DNA from: a virus
IMG/VR virus record: IMGVR_UViG_3300038701_003553
Span: 1-21,822 of that record
DNA length: 21,822 nt
Reading direction: 5' to 3' (one strand)
Positions 5,622 through 12,752 of this stretch are shown piece by piece (the first letter of the stretch is position 1; each line of letters starts with the position of its first letter). Position numbers and translations under genes: made by a program. Under the pieces are notes generated by a model. It was not told where the DNA came from, made no database searches, and saw only the letters and a list, made by a program, of their open reading frames with translations.

Positions 5622-5983
5622 GATTTCTCTTTCATATTTTCTTTTAATAACTCGCTAAAATCTCCAGATGCGCTTCTATCATCTTTAACAACTCCAAGAC
5701 GAAGACCATCCAAAATAATAGCACAATTTGCCATGATATGTGCCAAATGTTCAATTTTAGAATCTTCAGCGATATCTTCACCATCCATGAATGACAATAA
5801 ATGACGCATTGTAGCATCTAAATAAATTGACATAATCACTTCTGATTCTCGCCAATTCTTTTCGCCATATTTTCCAGCACCATCATTCATTGCCTTTGCT
5901 AAATAAGCAATGCTAGAGGATGGTACAGATTGAAAACCTAATTTAGTATTTCCAACTAATAGTTTTGGATTATTTTTATCCAT
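5618..5983 (-). CDS. dATP/dGTP diphosphohydrolase-like protein (DUF5664 type)
   Basis: All-alpha protein of 121 residues with the pattern of the dATP/dGTP diphosphohydrolase N-terminal family. Seen are the proline-containing opening FQSVPSSS, then GAGKYGEKNWRES at about 36-48, DATMRHLLSFMDGED at 56-70, and HLAHIMANCAIILDGL at 79-94; the conserved His, Glu and Asp residues are those that bind the metal and phosphates. Related proteins occur in many phages, including MazZ of phages with 2-aminoadenine DNA, but no purZ is present in this window. Likely role: control of purine deoxynucleotide pools. Start overlaps the previous stop (TAATG). Confidence 0.75.
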   Translation of the reverse strand: MDKNNPKLLVGNTKLGFQSVPSSSIAYLAKAMNDGAGKYGEKNWRESEVIMSIYLDATMRHLLSFMDGEDIAEDSKIEHLAHIMANCAIILDGLRLGVVKDDRSASGDFSELLKENMKEKS

Positions 5984-6168
5984 TAATTAATGCCTTCCAC
6001 TCTAATATATCGTTCATCACTTTCTTTTAAAATATCAACTCCTTCTTGGTCAGTTAATAATGCATATGCAGCTTGTTCCTTGGTAAATTCCTCAGGAAAT
6101 CCAACTACTATTGTACATTCTTTTACGACCGTTAAGGACCATAAACAATTTTTATTTTTTTCACTCAT
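5983..6168 (-). CDS. hypothetical small protein (61 aa)
   Basis: Short frame coupled at both ends by TAATG junctions to the GIY-YIG gene upstream and the diphosphohydrolase-like gene downstream. The protein has a central strand-rich stretch CTIVVGFPEEFTKEQAAYALL. It is not recognised. Its tight coupling and a GGCGG stretch before the ATG support it as a real gene. Confidence 0.65.
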   Translation of the reverse strand: MSEKNKNCLWSLTVVKECTIVVGFPEEFTKEQAAYALLTDQEGVDILKESDERYIRVEGIN

Positions 6169-6512
6169 TATCCGCCTCCAGAGTTTCTATTTAATCCATT
6201 AGGAAATAAAGTATTTCTGTTGGATATTTCTTCTTTTTCTAATTTTTTTAAATTTTCAAGATCATCATCTATATGTAAAATAAAAACCTTCTGTTCATCT
6301 AGTGGAAGACTTTTCATTTTATTATAAAGAGGCAAATGGTCTCTTTTATTTCTATCTGCAATATGATATTTTATACGCTTGAATAAATCTTTAGTTAAAC
6401 CTACATATTCTTTGTCCTGTATTTTTATAAGATAAATACAGGAAACTGATGGATTATCAATAGAATATGGTTTCCAACTATTAAAATTTTCTAGCGTCAA
6501 ATAATTAATCAT
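6168..6512 (-). CDS. GIY-YIG nuclease domain protein
   Basis: Protein of 114 residues that is almost only a GIY-YIG domain. CIYLIKIQDKEYVGLTKDLFKRIKYH matches the I-TevI start (GIYQIKN, YVGSAKDFEKRWKRH), with Cys replacing the Gly of GIY. The tyrosines, the Arg of the FKR motif, a Glu in LEKEEISN and the Asn in GLNRNSGG are all present, so catalytic activity is plausible. There is no separate DNA-binding region, unlike Seg or Tev homing enzymes. It could be a freestanding homing nuclease, or a host-DNA-degrading enzyme as T4 endonuclease II. It overlaps the methyltransferase gene by eight bases. Confidence 0.8.
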   Translation of the reverse strand: MINYLTLENFNSWKPYSIDNPSVSCIYLIKIQDKEYVGLTKDLFKRIKYHIADRNKRDHLPLYNKMKSLPLDEQKVFILHIDDDLENLKKLEKEEISNRNTLFPNGLNRNSGGG

Positions 6513-7122
6513 AATATTTTAAATGTTTTTTATTCCACTCTTCGTAGAAGTCCTTTAACAAAATCCAATTCAATTTAGCTTCGCTGTTATCAAATATATC
6601 CCAAACAAATACTGAATATGAAACCATCCCACCAATTTGTTTATTTTCCAGATCATCTTCAAATTCGCAATTCATTCTATCTGATAGAACATAAACAGAT
6701 GATGGAGGATTTTTATTAAACAATTCATTTCTAGATTTACTTTCCAAAAATGTAGTTCTAAGTATTAAAGCAAAAAAATCCATTTCTTTAATACATTTTT
6801 CTATAAGCTTAGCTGGTATTTTTTTAAAGTACGGAGGATTTGTAATCATACCTTCATATTTAGAATAATCATGCTCTAGAATATCATATGACGTTTCTAT
6901 ATCATCTATTATAGCATTATCATATTTATTAAGATCAAATGATTTTACATTATATCCGTTTAGAGATAATTCTTTGGAAATATATCCTAAACCTGCACAT
7001 GGCTCTACTAAATTTTGAGGTATATCGCCTTTATATGATTTTAAAAATGCATATGTAACTAGTGGTGGTGTGCAGTATAAATCATTTTCTTTTCTGTCTT
7101 TTCTATTAAGAATAGCGTTCAT
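6505..7122 (-). CDS. DNA methyltransferase (N6-adenine type)
   Basis: Class I SAM-dependent methyltransferase of 205 residues. Motif X-like YCTPPLVTYAFL near residues 16-27, motif I VEPCAGLGYIS near 39-49, and the catalytic motif IV NPPY (ITNPPYFKK) place it among adenine-N6 (or cytosine-N4) amino methyltransferases. The size is at the small end and no clear target-recognition domain is visible. It may protect phage DNA from restriction or modify a fixed site. The gene overlaps galE by 17 bases and the GIY-YIG gene by eight. Confidence 0.82.
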   Translation of the reverse strand: MNAILNRKDRKENDLYCTPPLVTYAFLKSYKGDIPQNLVEPCAGLGYISKELSLNGYNVKSFDLNKYDNAIIDDIETSYDILEHDYSKYEGMITNPPYFKKIPAKLIEKCIKEMDFFALILRTTFLESKSRNELFNKNPPSSVYVLSDRMNCEFEDDLENKQIGGMVSYSVFVWDIFDNSEAKLNWILLKDFYEEWNKKHLKYYD

Positions 7123-8023
7123 GTTTATACCACTCTACATAGTCTTCAATAGATTGACGTAATTCTTTTTTATAGCCAAAATATGGTACTTCGCCTTTAA
7201 TAGTTGAAGGGTCATATGAGCGCTTTGGTTTATGATCATAATTAAGTTTTTTACCGGTAATGTCTTCACAAAGATCAATTACAGTTCTATTTGTATAAGA
7301 AATACCAGAACATATATCATTTATATGATTTCCATCTATCATACCTTCATAATGATGAATGAATGCTTGTGCAACATCATTTACATCAATATAATCTCTG
7401 CGACTCTTAAGATCATAAATTTCCATAGGTTTTCCAGTAAAAATAGAATCAATAACTCTAGGAATTAAATGAGTTTCATTTTTTCTATTTTCGCCATGTT
7501 CGCCAGCACCTACTACATTAAACAATCTAAGTGATGCTGTATTAACATCATAAATTTTTAACATTTGTTCAGCGATAAGTTTTGTATTACCATAAAAGTT
7601 CTGAGGGTCTTCATAAACATTTTCGTTAATTCTATTATATACTGCTGCAGTTGAAGCAAATACAAAATTTTCAATATTATATTCTTCTGCCTTTTTAAGC
7701 AAATTAACGGTACCAGTAACATTTACATCTCTGTAATCTTTAAATTTCTCATCAGATTCAGAAACAACACTTAAAGCTGCTATATGAAAAATGCAATCAA
7801 CCGGACCAATATCATCATAAATAATTTCAAAAACTCTATCTAATGATCTAGTATTTCGAATATCGATTTCAAACATTCCATCTTTATGTAGATATTTTTC
7901 GCAATAAGAATTGCCAGTAGACATATTATCAATAGCAATTACATTATAACCTTCTTCATAAAGATGTTGACAAAGAACTGTACCAATATATCCAGCAGCT
8001 CCAGTTACGATTACATTTTTCAT
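7106..8023 (-). CDS. galE: UDP-glucose 4-epimerase-like NAD-dependent epimerase
   Basis: Extended short-chain dehydrogenase/epimerase of 305 residues. The Rossmann glycine motif GAAGYIG is at residues 8-14, the catalytic Ser is in FASTAAVY (Ser124) and the YxxxK pair is YGNTK (Tyr144, Lys148). The substrate pattern fits GalE, which interconverts UDP-glucose and UDP-galactose; related dehydratases or other epimerases cannot be excluded. It follows glf directly (one base between), which suggests the two act in series. Start is ATG with AAGGT. Confidence 0.87.
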   Translation of the reverse strand: MKNVIVTGAAGYIGTVLCQHLYEEGYNVIAIDNMSTGNSYCEKYLHKDGMFEIDIRNTRSLDRVFEIIYDDIGPVDCIFHIAALSVVSESDEKFKDYRDVNVTGTVNLLKKAEEYNIENFVFASTAAVYNRINENVYEDPQNFYGNTKLIAEQMLKIYDVNTASLRLFNVVGAGEHGENRKNETHLIPRVIDSIFTGKPMEIYDLKSRRDYIDVNDVAQAFIHHYEGMIDGNHINDICSGISYTNRTVIDLCEDITGKKLNYDHKPKRSYDPSTIKGEVPYFGYKKELRQSIEDYVEWYKHERYS

Positions 8024-9022
8024 TTATTTTACCTTTTCAGCTATTTGAAGTGATGAATTAACAGCCATGTCCATATCTATGTAAACATACTGGCCACATC
8101 TTCCAATAAATTGCATTTTATCTTTATTTACCAATTCTTTGTATTTCAAATACTTTTCTCTATTTACTCCATGAACATCCTTAACTGGATAATATCTTTC
8201 ATAATTATTATCTCTATAATCGCATGGATATTCCTCAGTGTACATCTTAGATGTATTATCAGAATTAGGAAATTTAGACCAATCAGTAACACGAGTTGGT
8301 CCGTCGTATGTTGTTAAATTTATCACACTTGCATCGTCATGTACATATGTTTCTTCATTAAATTTATGAACAAATTTAATTGATCTATATGGAAGTTCTC
8401 CATATTCAAAATTAAAATATTCATCAATTGGCATGCAATTGTAAATGAAGTCAAATGTTTTGTAATAACTTGGAAAGCTACGATTAAGCTCAATTTTAAT
8501 ATTTTTATGGTCAAGCATATTTTTGATTAAATATGTATAACCCTTTTCTGGCATGAATTGATAATCGTCATTTGGAAAATATAGTTTATTATAATCATCA
8601 CGAGGTTTTACACGATTTTTAATTGAAGGATCCAATTCCTCCAACTCAACTCCCCACATTTTTTTCGTATATGGTTTAAAGAAAATATCAAGAATTTCAT
8701 CGTCGGAAAATTCAGCTTTTGCATTAGCATTCACTGGAAGCTCGTAGTATTTTCCTTCATGATATGCTCTAACTTGGTGTTGATATGATTTCCATTTAGT
8801 AAATCTAGATAAAAATTCAAACACTTTACCATTATTAGTGTGAAAAATATGTGGCCCATATTTATGATAAAATACATTTTTTGTAGAATGATATTCATCA
8901 TAAGCATTCCCAGCAACATGATCTCTCACATCGATTACGGTAACATTATAGTTCTTTTCAGCAAGCTGTCTAGCTAAGACAGCTCCCGAAAATCCAGCTC
9001 CTACAATTAAAATATTTTTCAT
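8024..9022 (-). CDS. glf: UDP-galactopyranose mutase
   Basis: Flavoenzyme that converts UDP-galactopyranose to UDP-galactofuranose. The FAD-binding start ILIVGAGFSGAVLARQLAE, the strand NVTVIDVRDHVAGNAYDEY and KYGPHIFHTNN are diagnostic of Glf. The C-terminal part (RCGQYVYIDMDMAV) also matches. I choose the ATG at 9022, giving 332 residues, because it is preceded by AAGGA at the right distance; the frame opens at a TTG at 9043 inside the upstream gene. The length is slightly below the usual 365-390. It is adjacent to galE and one gene from a GT-B transferase, so a galactofuranose pathway is suggested. Confidence 0.93.
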   Translation of the reverse strand: MKNILIVGAGFSGAVLARQLAEKNYNVTVIDVRDHVAGNAYDEYHSTKNVFYHKYGPHIFHTNNGKVFEFLSRFTKWKSYQHQVRAYHEGKYYELPVNANAKAEFSDDEILDIFFKPYTKKMWGVELEELDPSIKNRVKPRDDYNKLYFPNDDYQFMPEKGYTYLIKNMLDHKNIKIELNRSFPSYYKTFDFIYNCMPIDEYFNFEYGELPYRSIKFVHKFNEETYVHDDASVINLTTYDGPTRVTDWSKFPNSDNTSKMYTEEYPCDYRDNNYERYYPVKDVHGVNREKYLKYKELVNKDKMQFIGRCGQYVYIDMDMAVNSSLQIAEKVK

Positions 9023-9033
9023 GTAATTTTTCC

Positions 9034-9513
9034 TTAATCCCAAAGTGCTCTAAAATATTTACCAAATAATTTAAGACCAACTTGAGTTCGTTCATCTTCT
9101 TTAATGGATCCTTCATATGTTTCATTTTTTATATAATCAAATGCAAAAATCATTTCATCTAAAACATAATTCCATCTTTCATGTGTATCTTTGTCTTTTA
9201 CGTCTTCAGATACATCTTCGTCATCTACAATTGGAGAACCATGTGATGTTTCTTTCAGTTGTACTAACATAGGATGGATAATTAATGCTAATGTGTGATC
9301 CATGGACCATGTATCATAAGGATCAATACGAACTTTTATCTTTCTCTTACCTTCAATAAAAGATAAAATTTTATCTAAAAAACTAAGTTTATCAGCATAA
9401 TTATATACCCATTCTGGATATTCTCCATCTGAGTCTTTAGTCCACGCAAAAATCCATCTCATTACACTATATGAATTTAAATAATCTTTATAGGAACCAA
9501 TTTTTACATACAT
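9034..9513 (-). CDS. conserved T4-like phage protein of unknown function (YDTW family)
   Basis: Protein of 159 residues with motifs I recall from many marine and other large phages: KIKVRIDPYDTWSMDHTLA, then PMLVQLKETSHGSP with VDDEDV, then WNYVLDEMIFAFDYI and GLKLFGKYFRALWD at the end. The strict conservation of charged and aromatic residues suggests an enzyme or a nucleic-acid-binding role, but no function is assigned to my knowledge. It overlaps the GT-B gene by ten bases and is 11 bases from glf. Confidence 0.8.
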   Translation of the reverse strand: MYVKIGSYKDYLNSYSVMRWIFAWTKDSDGEYPEWVYNYADKLSFLDKILSFIEGKRKIKVRIDPYDTWSMDHTLALIIHPMLVQLKETSHGSPIVDDEDVSEDVKDKDTHERWNYVLDEMIFAFDYIKNETYEGSIKEDERTQVGLKLFGKYFRALWD

Positions 9514-10613
9514 TTTTTTGCCAATACTTTCTCAATTTCGCTTCTTTGAACACTTTTATCAAGTGGATGTGTATCATACAAAGCATTTCGTTGTGCTTTT
9601 GCAGTTTTTACCAATTCTTCATCGCTCATTGCTTCAATATCAGATGCTTTCAATGAAGCTAGATAATCGTCATTATAATATACTTTAAGCTCAGATGGTT
9701 CACCAATAAGAATTGATCTTACATCAGCTACTTGTAGAGGTCTAGCTCTCCACCAACCAGAAGCTGTTTTAGTTCCATCAGTATGAAAATAACCGGGCAT
9801 TAAAATACCCCATTGAGATAAAAATTCAGCACACATATCACCTTCTTTTAGTCTAGGAGATTTGTACTGCCCACGAGCTGCTCCATAATAATGAATTGGC
9901 CATTGCCAAGAATCTTTATTTTGTTTATCGAGCCACTTGCGTGTTTTACCCTGCACTAAGCTGGCAAAATTCCACTCTTTTCTTTTACCTGAAGGGAAAG
10001 ATAATTCGCCTTCACGATAAAAATTATTGTCAGGTGTTCTGTTAATATGATAAGGATTTGGATTAAATCTTACAACTTTAGAATCATCCCAATCCAAATT
10101 CAATCTTGACAAATCGCCACCATCGAAAGCAGAAATAAGCATTCTATTATTTCTATTTTTCAATATTTTAATAGCTTCTAAATATTGAGGAACGAATTTT
10201 TGAAGCTCTTCACGAGTTTCATCTCCACCATTCATATTTACCAAATAATCTCTGAAGGCAGAATCATAATTCTTTTCTTCTAAAACTTCGCCATATTTAA
10301 TGATGTTGTTATAAATGCTATCAAATTGCCAATCATCGAATGATACAATACAATTAGGCCGTGCTGAAATCGCATATAATCCATGCCAAAGTCTTTGACA
10401 AAAACCAGCAGGAGAATGAATATAAACAATGACTTCGTCATAATGAGAAATATCTTCGCCTAATTCAACTGGTCGTTGTTCAACTTCCCATCCCATATCT
10501 TCTAAAGATGCGATAAGAGATGTATGACTCGGTACGACTTGAAGTTGCTGTTTTTGATAATGATCTCTTTTAGTTTGAAGAGTATTCATTCCAGTAATTA
10601 GAATCTTTTTCAT
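9504..10613 (-). CDS. GT-B glycosyltransferase resembling T4 beta-glucosyltransferase
   Basis: Protein of 369 residues with a two-Rossmann (GT-B) layout. The first half runs from KKILITGMNTLQ through HYDEVIVYIHSPAGF and CIVSFDDWQFD. The second half, from WNFASLVQGKTRKWL and IHYYGAARGQYKSPR to WWRARPLQVADVRSIL and a helical C-terminus, lines up by eye with the BGT segments SFRSGQRESKM, IEFFGNAREKQFKNP and ITLRVWETMASDAVMLI. The conserved Arg of the donor site is kept; the Glu after it is Gln here. T4 BGT glucosylates hydroxymethylcytosine. Its sugar here may be galactose or galactofuranose because glf and galE are close by. DNA is only one possible acceptor. Confidence 0.7.
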   Translation of the reverse strand: MKKILITGMNTLQTKRDHYQKQQLQVVPSHTSLIASLEDMGWEVEQRPVELGEDISHYDEVIVYIHSPAGFCQRLWHGLYAISARPNCIVSFDDWQFDSIYNNIIKYGEVLEEKNYDSAFRDYLVNMNGGDETREELQKFVPQYLEAIKILKNRNNRMLISAFDGGDLSRLNLDWDDSKVVRFNPNPYHINRTPDNNFYREGELSFPSGKRKEWNFASLVQGKTRKWLDKQNKDSWQWPIHYYGAARGQYKSPRLKEGDMCAEFLSQWGILMPGYFHTDGTKTASGWWRARPLQVADVRSILIGEPSELKVYYNDDYLASLKASDIEAMSDEELVKTAKAQRNALYDTHPLDKSVQRSEIEKVLAKKCM

Positions 10614-10622
10614 ATCTATTCC

Positions 10623-10772
10623 TTATTGTGGGTTGTAATGACTTACGATACTAACAATATAACAAATCAATGCAGGAGCTAATAATAGCATCCACTGTGG
10701 TGCTGCTAAAGCTGCTCCAGCAATTGCCGCCCCTACAAAAATACCGGTTGCTAATAGTGATACTTTATCCAT
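10623..10772 (-). CDS. 49-aa membrane miniprotein
   Basis: ATG-started frame of 49 codons with an AAGGA site seven bases upstream, three bases after the MazG-like gene's stop. After MDKVS it consists of two hydrophobic stretches (LLATGIFVGAAIAGAALAA and WMLLLAPALICYIVSIV) separated by PQ, ending in a polar tail. This predicts two membrane-spanning helices. Function unknown. Confidence 0.75.
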   Translation of the reverse strand: MDKVSLLATGIFVGAAIAGAALAAPQWMLLLAPALICYIVSIVSHYNPQ

Positions 10773-10775
10773 AAT

Positions 10776-11189
10776 TTATCCTTCTAATTTAGAGAATGGT
10801 CCGTGATTGTCTTCATGAGACGGCGCTTTCCATCCTTCGGGTTTCATCAGATCCGGTAATCCAAGAGGATTTGGTCTTCCGGGTTTAATTCCTCGTTTTT
10901 TTGACATATTAGCTTCATGAACCCTGTCCCATGCTTTTTGAGCATCAACATTCATTAAATCCAAAGTACCAATTGCAACAACAGATAAGTCAATTAGAAA
11001 ATCTACAATTTCCTCAAAGTCTTTCTCGTTAATAGCTTTTCGGCCTTCTCTAACTAATTCTTCATAGAGAAAATCATAGCGAAATTCCATTAATTGCCAA
11101 AATTTTTCAATATCAAATTTGTCAGTTGTTTCATGAAATTCAAACTTTTCATGCATGTCTTTAATGTCTTGTACCCAGTTCTTGCTCAT
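10776..11189 (-). CDS. MazG/PRA-PH-like nucleotide pyrophosphohydrolase
   Basis: Protein of 137 residues with the all-alpha NTP pyrophosphohydrolase pattern of HisE/MazG-like phage proteins. EELVREGRKAIN is followed by DFEEIVDFLIDLSVV, supplying the metal-binding Glu and Asp residues, then DAQKAWDRVHEANMSKKRG and a Pro-rich tail leading to PDLMKPEGWKAP. The VHEANMSK motif and a PD near the end are typical of the phosphoribosyl-ATP pyrophosphohydrolase-like branch common in phages. It probably hydrolyses a nucleoside triphosphate or (p)ppGpp-like substrate. It is the second such enzyme in this block. Confidence 0.82.
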   Translation of the reverse strand: MSKNWVQDIKDMHEKFEFHETTDKFDIEKFWQLMEFRYDFLYEELVREGRKAINEKDFEEIVDFLIDLSVVAIGTLDLMNVDAQKAWDRVHEANMSKKRGIKPGRPNPLGLPDLMKPEGWKAPSHEDNHGPFSKLEG

Positions 11190-11198
11190 TAATTTCCT

Positions 11199-11423
11199 TT
11201 ACCAATTTTCATAATATGTTAAATCAAATTCTTTTTTGGTTAATTCATCTTTAACTACAACGATAGCACCGATACTTGTTGGTGTCATGCAATAAGTATA
11301 TCTACCACCACAACATGAAGTATCTTTCTTTTCTTCTTCGCATGAAATTTTCCAGTCATAGAAATTCTGTGCAATTTTATCACTTGTATGATAGTCATAT
11401 CCGTAAAATAAATTAACTTTCAT
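11199..11423 (-). CDS. hypothetical protein (74 aa)
   Basis: Short frame starting with ATG, overlapping the upstream 200-aa gene by 11 bases. It carries a CC pair (DTSCCGGRYTYC) with three cysteines close together and an aromatic-rich N-terminus (LFYGYDYHTSD). It is not recognised. Packing and start context support it as a gene. Confidence 0.65.
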   Translation of the reverse strand: MKVNLFYGYDYHTSDKIAQNFYDWKISCEEEKKDTSCCGGRYTYCMTPTSIGAIVVVKDELTKKEFDLTYYENW

Positions 11424-12015
11424 TTTTATACCACTCAGGTGTTTTACGCTTTGTCCATATCATTTTAAAATCTTTAGAATTATAAAATTCACGATAAGAT
11501 GATACGATGTCAGATGATTGAAACTCCTCAGGCATAGCCATTGCCATAGGAGTAATGTGATCACTTTGTTTAATATTTTTGGGAATATTTTCTAGAATAT
11601 GCATAACACTTTCAACACCATGCACTTTATTATATCTAAAGCTATATTCCATTAACATTTCTTTAAGATGTGTTAATGCCCATTGATAATTAGCTGAATT
11701 TTCACGAACCCATTTTGTTGATGGGTGATTTACGTGTGCTGAACGATAAGTATAAATTTCTACATGTCGTTTAGCAAAATGGTGCTTCTCATTAAAATGG
11801 GGAAGTAATTTTATTTTTTTGAATTTTTTTGCAGTCTGCTCTTCGTTTTTCCAGCTTAACGAAATCGATCTATATTCAATTTCATCATTACCGTCCAATT
11901 CACGATGAGCTGTTGAAAGCATTTGACCCATTTCAGTCGGCATTTTTACAATATGCTTATCGCATTGTAGTTTAGCCGATATTACTGGGCTTTCATCTAA
12001 ATAAAATACATTCAT
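11413..12015 (-). CDS. conserved phage protein of unknown function (CDKHIVKM family)
   Basis: Protein of 200 residues beginning MNVFYLDESPVISA, then LQCDKHIVKMPTEMGQMLSTAHREL. Further motifs are HPSTKWVRENSANYQWAL, YSFRYNKVHG and the C-terminal MPEEF...SYREFYNSKDF...WKRKTPEWY type pattern. I recall this family from many cyanophages and other T4-like phages. The conserved Cys, Asp, His and Lys in CDKH suggest a catalytic or metal site, but no function is known to me. Confidence 0.8.
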   Translation of the reverse strand: MNVFYLDESPVISAKLQCDKHIVKMPTEMGQMLSTAHRELDGNDEIEYRSISLSWKNEEQTAKKFKKIKLLPHFNEKHHFAKRHVEIYTYRSAHVNHPSTKWVRENSANYQWALTHLKEMLMEYSFRYNKVHGVESVMHILENIPKNIKQSDHITPMAMAMPEEFQSSDIVSSYREFYNSKDFKMIWTKRKTPEWYKNES

Positions 12016-12017
12016 AG

Positions 12018-12218
12018 TTATCCCTTAAAAACCGCTACTAAAAACGCAAGGATAAAGACTACAGCAACAATACCAAGCACAAGTGCCAAACCACCGTAGA
12101 ATGGTAACAATACCCACCACCAGGACCAACTAATATATCCGGTTAATTTTAATCCAATGAATAACAGTCCCAACAATGCTAGGAACGAAATTCCGCCGCT
12201 ATTTACTTTTTCTTGCAT
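12018..12218 (-). CDS. small membrane protein (66 aa)
   Basis: Two predicted membrane helices, FLALLGLLFIGLKLTGYI and a longer ALVLGIVAVVFILAFLVAV, separated by SWSWWWVLLPFYGG. The LKLTG-ISWSWWWVL-P pattern is the one commonly labelled transmembrane Fragile-X-F protein in phages. It starts with ATG after a strong AAAGGAG site and directly follows an early promoter (12236-12264), so it is probably the first gene of an early transcript. Function unknown; likely inner membrane. Confidence 0.8.
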   Translation of the reverse strand: MQEKVNSGGISFLALLGLLFIGLKLTGYISWSWWWVLLPFYGGLALVLGIVAVVFILAFLVAVFKG

Positions 12219-12235
12219 TATATCTCCTTTTTTAT

Positions 12236-12264
12236 AATATACACTAATTAATTTTATTTGTAAA
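12236..12264 (-). promoter_or_regulatory. early-type promoter before the accessory block
   Basis: On the minus strand TTTACA (12259-12264), 17 bases, TATATT (12236-12241). The -35 box overlaps the last codons of the deformylase gene. Transcription would start near 12229 and enter the membrane protein gene and the accessory block behind it. Confidence 0.7.
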
Positions 12265-12745
12265 CTTTTTTCTTTAATCTTTTTTTACCAGCCTCTAAAT
12301 GATATCTGGTAGCTTTCTCAGTGAAGATAATTCCATTTAAATGATCATATTCATGTTGAATAACTCTCGCTGTCATACCTTCATAATATTCCGTTAAGAT
12401 TTCTCCATTAGGTAATGTGAACCTGATTCTAATATTTTCAGGTCTTTTTACTTTAAAATATAATCCAGGAAATGATAAGCATCCTTCTTCCATGTAGACT
12501 TTATTTTCAGAATAATTAACAATTTTAGGATTAAACATTACAAGCATAGGATTCATTTTAATAGCAAATGCTCTATATGGAAGACCCAATTGATTTGCTG
12601 CAATGCCAGCTCCATTTTCATTTGATAATAAAAAATCAGATAGCTTCTTTGCAATTTCATTTGGATTTTCTGGAGGATTGCTAAAGTCAAATTCTTCAGC
12701 TGCTTGTTTTAAAAGGCTGTTTGTTTTATCTATATTATATGTCAT
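12254..12745 (-). CDS. def: peptide deformylase
   Basis: Complete peptide deformylase of 163 residues: motif 1 GAGIAANQLG at 45-54, motif 2 EGCLS at 87-91 with the metal-binding Cys89, and motif 3 HEYDHLNG at 131-138 with both His ligands and the catalytic Glu. It removes the formyl group from the first methionine of new proteins. Phage deformylases are known from marine T4-like phages. The gene follows 46 with an AAGGA site, and its end carries an early promoter. An initiator-type tRNA in the same window makes a shared role in translation start possible. Confidence 0.95.
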   Translation of the reverse strand: MTYNIDKTNSLLKQAAEEFDFSNPPENPNEIAKKLSDFLLSNENGAGIAANQLGLPYRAFAIKMNPMLVMFNPKIVNYSENKVYMEEGCLSFPGLYFKVKRPENIRIRFTLPNGEILTEYYEGMTARVIQHEYDHLNGIIFTEKATRYHLEAGKKRLKKKVYK

Positions 12746-12752
12746 TTTTTCC

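Noticed and set aside
8024-9043. Longer start for UDP-galactopyranose mutase at TTG 9043
   Set aside because: The ATG at 9022 has a well-placed AAGGA and begins exactly at the FAD-binding strand; the longer form runs into the upstream gene.
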